Source: JAKAXG01 sp035702985 (GTDB taxonomy: Bacteria > Actinomycetota > Acidimicrobiia > Acidimicrobiales > Palsa-688). From it: a stretch of 9,143 nt of DNA. The notes beneath the pieces were generated by a model. It worked only from the letters and a program-made list of their open reading frames with translations. It made no database searches and was not told where the DNA came from. A program made the translations under genes and the position numbers. The first letter of the stretch is position 1; every line of letters starts with the position of its first letter. The DNA lies in assembly GCA_035702985.1 (NCBI GenBank), contig DASSZD010000049.1, positions 1-9,143 on the forward strand. The letters run 5' to 3'. Shown here one piece after another: positions 1-5,354 of this stretch.

Positions 1-1
1 C

Positions 2-1165
2 AGCCGGTGGCGCGACGAGTTCCGGCGGGGCCGCCGCCCGGTGGACATCGCCGACCCGGACGGGGCGGTCGAGCGGGGATTGCGCAACCTGGCCGGGTAC
101 GGCCCCCTGGACCCCCTGCTCGCCGATCCCGACGTGTGGGAGATCATGATCAACGGACCGGCTGCGATTTTTACCAAACGACACTCCGGATCCGGCGGGT
201 ACCACAGCGAGGTCTTCCACGATGACGAGCACGTTCAGCGGGTGCTCACCAAGATCCTGGACGAGGCCAGCCGGTCCCACCGCAAGCTCGATCCCTCCGA
301 AGGCCTGCAGGACGCCCAGCTGGAGGGCGGGGCCCGCCTGCACATCGTCCACTCCGACGTGGGCCGGGACGGTCATCTGCTGGTCAACATCCGCAAGTTC
401 TCCGGCGTGGCCCGCCGCACCATGCGGGACCTGATCGCACTGGACATGTTCGACCAGGCGACCGCCCGGTTCCTGACCGCCTGCGTGCGGAGCGGCCTGT
501 CCGTGCTGATCGCCGGGGCGCCCGGCTCGGGCAAGACCACGCTCCTCGGCTGCCTGGCCTCGGAACTGGACCCGTCGCTGCGGGTGGTGGTGGCCGAGGA
601 GGTGTTCGAGACGGACGTTCCGTTGCCGAACGTGGCCCACATGCAGACCCGCCCGGCCCGGGTCGACCGCAAGGAGATCGACCTGCGCCGGCTGGTGGCC
701 GGGTTCCTGCGCATGGCCCCGGACGTGGCCATCGTCGGCGAGGTGCGCGATCGGGAGGCGCTCCCCCTCCTGCTGACGCTGTCGTCGGGCGTCCAGGGCT
801 TCACGACCATCCACTCGGGGTCGGCCCGCCAGGCCCTGTCGCGGCTGCGGTTCATCTGTCAGCTGGCCGACACCGGATCTGACCTATCCGTCGCCGCCCT
901 CTCCGCCCTGGTCAGCGAGGCCGTGGACGTGGTGGTGCACTGCTCCCGTCAGAACGGGGCCATCAGGGTCACCGAGGTGCTGACCGTCGAGGACCTCCAG
1001 GTGGCGGCCGGGACCGTGGCCTTCACCACCACCACGATGTTCTCCCGGCCCCGTTACAGCGACCCCCTGCGATGGTCGGGCAACCTGCCGGTGAGAGCCG
1101 CCCGGGCCCTCGAACTGCGAGGGTACGAGCTGCGCACGCTGGTTGCCGGCGAGGGCCCGTCTTGA
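2..1165 (+). CDS. tadA: TadA/CpaF-family pilus assembly ATPase (5' end outside window)
   Basis: Secretion ATPase of the VirB11/GspE superfamily. It hydrolyses ATP at the inner face of the membrane to drive Tad/Flp pilus assembly through TadB and TadC. The frame is open to the left edge, so the N-terminus is missing; numbering here begins at the GTG at 41. An N-terminal domain reads AGYGPLDPLL...EIMINGP, the usual CpaF entry motif, at about residues 18-40. Walker A GAPGSGKTT lies at residues 159-167. The Walker B region VAIVGEVRD at 229-237 has the catalytic Glu at 234, and a His box GFTTIHSGS follows at 253-261. All key residues are present. The 60 or so C-terminal residues are less conserved. 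The stop overlaps the TTG start of tadB. The family call is secure. Plasmid-transfer VirB11 is the alternative, but the tadB-tadC-pilin neighbours argue for Tad. Confidence 0.95.
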   Translation, partial: SRWRDEFRRGRRPVDIADPDGAVERGLRNLAGYGPLDPLLADPDVWEIMINGPAAIFTKRHSGSGGYHSEVFHDDEHVQRVLTKILDEASRSHRKLDPSEGLQDAQLEGGARLHIVHSDVGRDGHLLVNIRKFSGVARRTMRDLIALDMFDQATARFLTACVRSGLSVLIAGAPGSGKTTLLGCLASELDPSLRVVVAEEVFETDVPLPNVAHMQTRPARVDRKEIDLRRLVAGFLRMAPDVAIVGEVRDREALPLLLTLSSGVQGFTTIHSGSARQALSRLRFICQLADTGSDLSVAALSALVSEAVDVVVHCSRQNGAIRVTEVLTVEDLQVAAGTVAFTTTTMFSRPRYSDPLRWSGNLPVRAARALELRGYELRTLVAGEGPS

Positions 1166-2169
1166 ACCCGGTCGGCGCCGCCTCGGCGGCGGGTGCCGCC
1201 CTGCTGGCCGGGGCCGGGTCCTACCTCCTCTACACATCGCTCTACGAGCCGGGTCGGCCCGGTCGGCCCGGTCGGCCGGTCGGGGTCGGTCGGGCTGGCC
1301 GGGCTCGTCGGGCTGGGCTGCGCCGGTCGTACGGCGGCAGCGCCGGCGGGGCCGGCGGCAGCGGCGGCAGGGCCGGCGGCAGCGGTGGCGGCCCCGGTCG
1401 GCCGGCCCGCTCCGGGGGGCGGGTGTGGTTGACCCAGGCGGGCCTGGGCGAGGTGTCCATCCGGGAGTTCCTGTCGGCGGTGGCGGCGCTGTGCGTGCTG
1501 GGCGGGCTGGGCGGTTACCTGCTCTTCGGGGCGGCCATACCGGCGGTCATCGCCGGGATCCTGGCCGGGGGCCTGCCGGTGTCCGCCTACCGGCGGCGGC
1601 GCCAGTCCCGCCTCGAGGCGGCGGCCGAGGCGTGGCCCCGGATGCTCGAGGAGATGAGGCTGCGGACGGGCGCCCTCGGCCGTTCGGTCCCCCAGGCGCT
1701 GTTCGAAGCCTCGGCTCGGGCCCCGGCCGAGTGGAGGGCCGCCTTCGCGGCGGCCGAGCGGGAGTGGCTGCTCACCACCGACTTTGAACGCACCACGTCC
1801 CTGCTCAAGGACCGGCTAGCTGACCCCACCGCCGATGTGGTGTGCGAGACCCTGCTGCTGGCCCACGAGATCGGCGGCACCGACATCGACGCCAAGCTGG
1901 CCGAGCTGATCGAGGACCGCACGCTCGACCTCCAGAACAGGAAGGACGCGCTGAGCCGCCAGGCCGGGGTCCGCTTCGCCCGCCGCTTCGTCCTGCTGGT
2001 TCCGCTCGGGATGGCCCTGGCCGGCCTCACCATCGGCACCGGGCGCCAGGCGTACTCGAGCCCCGGCGGCCAGGTGGCGGTGGCGGTGGGCCTGGTGGCG
2101 GTCGCCGCCTGCTGGGCGTGGTCCGGCCGGCTGATGCGGCTGCCCCGGCCGCCGAGGGTGTTCCGGTGA
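1162..2169 (+). CDS. tadB: TadB-like pilus platform membrane protein (T2SF domain)
   Basis: Inner-membrane platform protein of the Tad secretion apparatus, expected to pair with TadC and be driven by TadA. I chose the TTG at 1162, which overlaps the tadA stop as TTGA and gives 335 residues; an in-frame start at 1072 would run 90 bases into tadA. There is a hydrophobic segment at about residues 7-25, then an unusual Gly/Arg and Gly/Ser-rich stretch (about 29-86). Two hydrophobic segments follow at about 98-145, then a cytoplasmic T2SF-type domain (about 165-285) with the motifs AWPRMLEEMRLRTGALGRSV and LAHEIGGTDIDAKL, and two C-terminal hydrophobic segments (about 285-330). This order fits TadB. 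The low-complexity stretch between the first membrane segment and the rest is the odd part. The exact start is inferred from coupling, not from a clear ribosome binding site. Confidence 0.88.
   Translation: MNPVGAASAAGAALLAGAGSYLLYTSLYEPGRPGRPGRPVGVGRAGRARRAGLRRSYGGSAGGAGGSGGRAGGSGGGPGRPARSGGRVWLTQAGLGEVSIREFLSAVAALCVLGGLGGYLLFGAAIPAVIAGILAGGLPVSAYRRRRQSRLEAAAEAWPRMLEEMRLRTGALGRSVPQALFEASARAPAEWRAAFAAAEREWLLTTDFERTTSLLKDRLADPTADVVCETLLLAHEIGGTDIDAKLAELIEDRTLDLQNRKDALSRQAGVRFARRFVLLVPLGMALAGLTIGTGRQAYSSPGGQVAVAVGLVAVAACWAWSGRLMRLPRPPRVFR
1252..1395 (+). repeat. Low-complexity tandem repeat inside tadB
   Basis: A 9-bp unit GGTCGGCCC repeats at 1252-1260 and 1261-1269, with a decayed copy from 1270, and GGTCGG-type variants run to about 1305. 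From about 1332 to 1392 the sequence changes to GGCGGCAGC / GGGGCCGGC triplet-rich repeats. In frame this encodes Gly-Arg-Pro then Gly-Gly-Ser/Ala residues, which would form a flexible, partly basic linker. Because the unit is a multiple of three, copy changes would keep the frame. Confidence 0.75.
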
Positions 2170-3071
2170 CCCGCGTCCTGGTGGGTGCCGGGCTGCTCGT
2201 CTGGGCCGGGGCCACGCTGCTGCTGTCGCAGTGGCGCCGGTTCGCCCGGCCGTCGCTCAGCGACCGGTTGCGGCCCTTCCACCCGGGCGGGGCGGAGTCG
2301 CAGGTGGCCGCCGCCGGCTCCATCGGGTCGATCCGCGACGTCCTGATGCCCCTGGCCCGGGACCTGGGAGACCGGGTGGCGTCCGTGTTCGGGGTGCAGG
2401 AGAAGTGCGAGCGGCGGCTCCAGCGCATCCACTCCGAACTGTCGGCCTCGAGGTTCCGCAGCCGCCAGATGGTCATGTGCGCCGCCGCCCTGGTGGTGGG
2501 TGCCGCCGCCGCCACCGCCGGCCAGGTGCCGGCGGCGCTGGCTGTGCTGCTGGTCGCCGGCGGGCCGACGCTGGTGTTCCTGGTGGTGGAACAGCGCCTG
2601 GTCCTGGCATCGCAACGGTGGCAGCGGACCACGGAGGAGGAGCTACCGGTGGTCTGCGAGCAGCTGGCCATGCTGGTCAACGCCGGCTACTCCCTGGGGG
2701 CGGCCCTGGGACGGTTGGCCCGGCGCGGCCAGGGCTGCGTGGCCCGGGACCTCGACGGGGTGGTGAACCGGATCCGTCAGGGCCTGTCGGAGTCCGAGGC
2801 GCTGCAGGAGTGGGCGGAACGCAGCGGCTCGGGTGCCGTGCAGAGGCTGGTGGGGGTCCTGACCGTGCACTCCTCGGCCGCCGACCTCGGGCGGATGGTG
2901 ACCGCCGAGGCCCGCCAGGCCCGGCGGGACCTGCACCGCCGGACGGTCGAGCAGATGGAACGCCGGGATCAGCAGGTCTGGGTGCCGGTCACCGTGGCCA
3001 CCCTGGTGCCGGGCGCCATCCTGCTCGCCGTACCGTTTCTCGCCGCCCTCCGGCTCTTCGCCAACGCATGA
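2166..3071 (+). CDS. tadC: TadC-like pilus platform membrane protein (T2SF domain)
   Basis: Second platform protein of the Tad system, expected to sit in the inner membrane beside TadB. The GTG at 2166 overlaps the tadB stop as GTGA and gives 301 residues, close to the family's usual length; an earlier in-frame start at 1842 would lie deep inside tadB. Hydrophobic segments lie at about residues 4-20, 104-120, 123-141 and 262-296. The T2SF domain at about 155-260 contains VVCEQLAMLVNAGYSLGAAL and IRQGLSESEALQEWAER, typical of this domain. It is the last gene before a 101-bp gap, after which the small pilin-like genes begin. Naming TadB against TadC rests on order and length; membership of the T2SF family is clear. 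Confidence 0.88.
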   Translation: MTRVLVGAGLLVWAGATLLLSQWRRFARPSLSDRLRPFHPGGAESQVAAAGSIGSIRDVLMPLARDLGDRVASVFGVQEKCERRLQRIHSELSASRFRSRQMVMCAAALVVGAAAATAGQVPAALAVLLVAGGPTLVFLVVEQRLVLASQRWQRTTEEELPVVCEQLAMLVNAGYSLGAALGRLARRGQGCVARDLDGVVNRIRQGLSESEALQEWAERSGSGAVQRLVGVLTVHSSAADLGRMVTAEARQARRDLHRRTVEQMERRDQQVWVPVTVATLVPGAILLAVPFLAALRLFANA

Positions 3072-3088
3072 TTCGCCCCGATAACCTG

Positions 3089-3116
3089 TTGCGACATTGA
3101 TGTAGTTTCGCATACT
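3089..3116 (+). promoter_or_regulatory. Candidate promoter upstream of pilin-like genes
   Basis: Within the only gap of the tad operon there is a -35-like TTGCGA at 3089-3094, a 16-base spacer and a -10-like CATACT at 3111-3116. The stretch 3081-3120 is clearly more AT-rich than its surroundings. It would give a leader of about 50 bases before the ATG at 3173. Separate expression of pilin subunits from the assembly machinery would make sense because subunits are needed in larger amounts. This is a pattern match only. Confidence 0.45.
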
Positions 3117-3172
3117 TTCCGATGTGAGCGCCGGATGGCGTCTCGGGCGTGGACATGGGGGAGGGCAAGGCG

Positions 3173-3391
3173 ATGCAGGTAGCCAGGACCCGGTGTGCGG
3201 AAGGTGGGCGAGAGCGGCGACGGGGGCGTGACGAGCGGGGTGAAGGCGTCATCTCCGCTGCCATCGCCGTGCTGGTGATGGCCTTCCTCGGGGTGGCGAT
3301 GTGGATCGCCTTCAGTTCGACCTTCAACAGCGCCGCCACCCATGTCAACCGTCAGGTCAACTGCATCGGCCAGACCAGCTCCGGCTGCTGA
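3173..3391 (+). CDS. Small Flp/TadE-like pilin-like protein
   Basis: A 72-residue protein with a basic N-terminus (about residues 9-19, Arg-rich), a DERGEG motif at 20-25 and one hydrophobic helix at about 26-48, then a short tail with two Cys (64 and 72, the last residue). Basic leader, a Gly just before the helix and small size are what one expects of a type IVb (Flp-type) prepilin cut by a TadV/CpaA-type peptidase. The canonical Glu at +5 is absent. The ATG at 3173 is preferred over in-frame GTG 3149 and ATG 3155 because GGGGGAGGG (3157-3165) lies 7 bases upstream. It is first after the gap following tadC and overlaps the next gene by 50 bases. It may be the major pilin, but it does not match classical Flp closely, so a minor pseudopilin is possible. 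Confidence 0.7.
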   Translation: MQVARTRCAEGGRERRRGRDERGEGVISAAIAVLVMAFLGVAMWIAFSSTFNSAATHVNRQVNCIGQTSSGC

Positions 3392-3764
3392 CGGCGACGA
3401 GGCCGGCTTCGGCCTGGTCGGCACCCTGGTCGGGTTCGTCATCTTCCTGGTCCTGCTGCTGTTCGCCACCCAGGTGATCGTCAGGCTGTACGCCACATCG
3501 GTGGTCACCTCGGCGGCCACCAGGGCGGCCGAGGCGGTGGCCCAGGCGCCGGACCCGGCGGCCGAGACGGCGCCGGCGGAGACGGCGGCCCGCCGGCAGC
3601 TGGGGTCGTTCGAGGCGGCCCGGAGCCGGTTCGTGTGGGAGGAGGTCGACGCCAGCCGGGTGGTGCTGCGGGTGGTGGCGCAGAGCCCGGAGTTCCTGCC
3701 CGGCCTGGCTGGCTGGACCCGTATCAGCAGGCAGGTGACGGTACGCACGGAGCGGTTCCGTTGA
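3342..3764 (+). CDS. TadE-like pseudopilin
   Basis: A 140-residue protein with a polar N-terminus containing GDEAGFG (residues 18-24), one membrane helix (about 23-46) and an extracytoplasmic domain that starts with Ala-rich helix and ends RQVTVRTERFR. This architecture fits the TadE-like proteins, minor pilins or pseudopilins of the Tad system. The ATG at 3342 is the most upstream start, and no ATG, GTG or TTG follows it before the membrane helix, so the gene must overlap the upstream pilin-like gene by 50 bases. I see no clear ribosome binding site, so translation probably depends on the upstream gene. Its stop overlaps the next start as TTGA. The role is inferred from architecture and position. 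Confidence 0.75.
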   Translation: MSTVRSTASARPAPAADGDEAGFGLVGTLVGFVIFLVLLLFATQVIVRLYATSVVTSAATRAAEAVAQAPDPAAETAPAETAARRQLGSFEAARSRFVWEEVDASRVVLRVVAQSPEFLPGLAGWTRISRQVTVRTERFR

Positions 3765-4309
3765 GACGGTCGACGGCCCGACCGGGGGGCCGTCGTCCCG
3801 CCGCCACCGCCATCGCAACCAGCGCCGCCGTGGTCGGTGGCTGTCGGTGGCGCGTCACTTGCCATTTCCGGAAAAAGGACGAAGCCGGTTTCGTCGGCGG
3901 GTTCGCCGGGCTGCTGTTCGGTCTCCTGTTGTTCGTGGCCGGCACCCTCCTGGTGGCCTACGCGTGGGCCGTCATCGACACCAAGACGGCCACCGCCGAA
4001 GCGGCCCGCCAGGCGGCCCGGACCTTCGTGGAGGCCCCTGATGCGGTGTCCGCCGCGGCCCGGGCGGATCAGGCTGCCGCCCTGGCCCTCGCCGGGTATG
4101 GCCGGGACCCGGCCAGGGCCAGCATCCGCTTGGTCGGGGGCACCTTCTCCCGCTGCGATCGGATCACCATCGCGGTGTCGTACCCGGCGCCGCTGCTGGA
4201 GTTGCCGTTCGTGGGCCCGGTGGGGCGGGGGGCCCCGGTCCGCAGCGAGCACTCCGAGCTGGTCGACCCGTTCCGGTCCGGCCTCCCCGGCCAGGCGGCC
4301 TGCCCATGA
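3761..4309 (+). CDS. TadE-like pseudopilin, second copy
   Basis: Reads as 182 residues from the TTG at 3761, which overlaps the upstream stop as TTGA and has GGAG at 3750-3753. A GTG at 3830 would give 159 residues, and the first 35 or so residues look poorly protein-like, so the start is uncertain. KKDEAGFVGG (38-47) precedes a strong hydrophobic helix (about 43-70). An Ala-rich helix typical of TadE (TKTATAEAARQAARTFVEAP) follows, then a small beta-rich domain with one Cys (about residue 132). It shares the DEAGF motif with the preceding gene, suggesting two paralogues working together. Its stop overlaps the next start as ATGA. It is expected to be a membrane-anchored pseudopilin of the Tad apparatus. 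Confidence 0.75.
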   Translation: MRRSTARPGGRRPAATAIATSAAVVGGCRWRVTCHFRKKDEAGFVGGFAGLLFGLLLFVAGTLLVAYAWAVIDTKTATAEAARQAARTFVEAPDAVSAAARADQAAALALAGYGRDPARASIRLVGGTFSRCDRITIAVSYPAPLLELPFVGPVGRGAPVRSEHSELVDPFRSGLPGQAACP

Positions 4310-5013
4310 CCGGCCCGGACCGAGAGCAGCCGGTGACAGGCGGCCCGGATCGCCGGACCGGGACGTGGCGAGAACAGCCGGTGCCCGGTGGCCCGGATCG
4401 CCGGACCGGGACGTGGCGAGAGCAGCCGGTGCCCGGTGGCCCGGACCGCCGGACCGGGAGGGGCAGTCAGCAGCCGGTGCCCGGTGGCCCGGACCGCCGG
4501 ACCGGGAGAGGCAGCGTGCTGGCCCTGGTTCCGGCCGGGTTCCTGGTGCTGGTGCTGCTGGCCGCCCTGGCGGTGGACAGCGCCGTGGCTTACCTCGGCC
4601 GCCAGCAGCTGCACGACGCTCTCTCGGCCGCCGCCAACGACGCGGTGACGGCGGGCCTCAACGACGCGTCCTTCTACCGGGCCGGATCCCTGGCCCTGGA
4701 CCCGGCCGCCGCGGCCCGGACCGTGTGCGCGGCTGTCGCCGCCCAGGGCGACGGGACTCTTCACGGCATCACGGTGTCCATGGCCGTTGAGGGTGACACC
4801 ATCCGACTGATCGGAGCGGCCACCGTGGACGCGGTGTTCGGCACGGCCATACCGGGGTTCGGCCACCGGGAGGTCAGGGCGTCGGCCCAAGCCACGCTCC
4901 AATCGGGTCCGGCCACGCCGGCCGGTCCGGTCAGCGCCGGCTTCGGGCCCGCTGTTCCCCTCCGGTGCGGGCCGGGCCCGGGGCCGCTACCGGGCGGCGC
5001 GGCCGGCTCGTAG
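4306..5013 (+). CDS. TadE/TadG-like pilus protein with 16-residue repeats at its N-terminus
   Basis: A 235-residue protein. Residues 6-69 are four tandem 16-residue repeats (consensus REQPVPGGPDRRTGTW), all before the membrane helix at about 70-92 and hence predicted cytoplasmic. The helix region GRGSVLALVPAGFLVLVLL is typical of actinobacterial Flp assembly TadE/G-like proteins, and the following AVAYLGRQQLHDALSAAAND is the usual post-helix segment. The extracytoplasmic part ends in a Pro/Gly-rich tail. It is short next to full TadG proteins, which often carry a VWA domain; none is seen here. The ATG at 4306 overlaps the upstream stop as ATGA. It is the last gene of the operon. GRGS recurs at the end of repeats 3 and 4, which suggests the repeats arose by duplicating the original segment before the helix. 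The GTG at 4516 would skip the repeats but lacks support. Confidence 0.75.
   Translation: MTGPDREQPVTGGPDRRTGTWREQPVPGGPDRRTGTWREQPVPGGPDRRTGRGSQQPVPGGPDRRTGRGSVLALVPAGFLVLVLLAALAVDSAVAYLGRQQLHDALSAAANDAVTAGLNDASFYRAGSLALDPAAAARTVCAAVAAQGDGTLHGITVSMAVEGDTIRLIGAATVDAVFGTAIPGFGHREVRASAQATLQSGPATPAGPVSAGFGPAVPLRCGPGPGPLPGGAAGS
4321..4512 (+). repeat. Four tandem 48-bp repeats in the TadG-like gene
   Basis: Units lie at 4321-4368, 4369-4416, 4417-4464 and 4465-4512. They share CAGCCGGTG...GGCCCGGA[TC]CGCCGGACCGGGA and differ at a few sites: unit 1 has GACAGGC where the others have GCCCGGT, and units 3 and 4 have GGGAG[GA]GGC where 1 and 2 have GGGACGTGG. The array is perfectly in frame (16 codons per unit). 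No spacers are present, so this is not a CRISPR array. Confidence 0.92.
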
Positions 5014-5199
5014 CCAGAGGGCGAGGAGCGGGTCGATGACGCGGAAGCCGGTACGGCAGTCCGGGGCGGCGGTGATCTCCCCGGCGGCGACGAGCGCAGG
5101 CCTGCCCTCCTGATCCACCGCGGTACGTAGCCTCGATCCTGGAGGCGATGTCAACGAGGTCCGGATCTGGAACACCCTTCGGGATGCAGGCGCCGCCAC
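4987..5199 (-). pseudogene. Possible remnant of an AAA-type ATPase C-terminus
   Basis: A minus-strand reading frame of 70 codons that ends 27 bases inside the 3' end of the TadG-like gene. Its last third reads CRTGFRVIDPLLALWLRAGR, which resembles the [YF]R[VIL]xDPLLxxWLR motif near the C-terminus of archaeal-type/DUF234-linked AAA ATPases. There is no Walker motif and no upstream extension, so if the resemblance is real this is a fragment. Codons in the distal half end mostly in G or C, as in real genes here. It lies between the convergent tad operon and membrane-protein gene, where decay products commonly persist. A chance frame in GC-rich DNA remains possible. Confidence 0.35.
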
Positions 5200-5205
5200 C
5201 CCGGC

Positions 5206-5354
5206 GTCAGTGCGGGAGCGGGCCCCCCGCCGGACGGGAAGCGTCAGTGCGGGAGCGGGTTCCCCGCCGGGCGGGCCGGCGTCAGCGCGGGAGCGGCCCC
5301 CCCGCCGGACGGGAAGCGTCAGTGCGGGAGCGGGTTCCCAGCCGGACGGGAAGC
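5206..5354. repeat. Four tandem 37/38-bp repeats between convergent genes
   Basis: Units at 5206-5242 (37 bp), 5243-5280 (38 bp), 5281-5317 (37 bp) and 5318-5354 (37 bp) all begin GTCAG[TC]GCGGGAGCGG and three of the four end GCCGGACGGGAAGC. On the minus strand each unit spells ASRPAG-x-PLP followed by a stop in its own frame (unit 2 diverges at its start), so the array repeats the final codons and stop of the minus-strand membrane-protein gene. The gene ends in the unit at 5318-5354; the other three lie downstream of its stop and are shifted in frame because 37 is not a multiple of three. No spacers, hence not CRISPR. TTCCC/GGGAA pairs inside the last unit could form a weak hairpin. Confidence 0.9.

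Noticed and set aside
1587..2615. Minus-strand open frame of 342 codons across the tadB/tadC junction
   Set aside because: Antisense to two T2SF proteins; composition is His/Gln/Arg-rich and not protein-like.
2969..4252. Minus-strand open frame of 427 codons opposite the pilin-like genes
   Set aside because: It is opposite four plus-strand genes with family features and overlapping starts; its own sequence is low-complexity with no domain, as expected of an antisense frame in GC-rich DNA.
4972..4981. Palindrome CCGGGCCCGG near the end of the TadG-like gene as a terminator
   Set aside because: It lies inside the coding sequence, has no T-tract and is a common pattern at this base composition.
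5206..5354. CRISPR array
   Set aside because: Units are directly adjacent with no spacers, and no cas gene is present.
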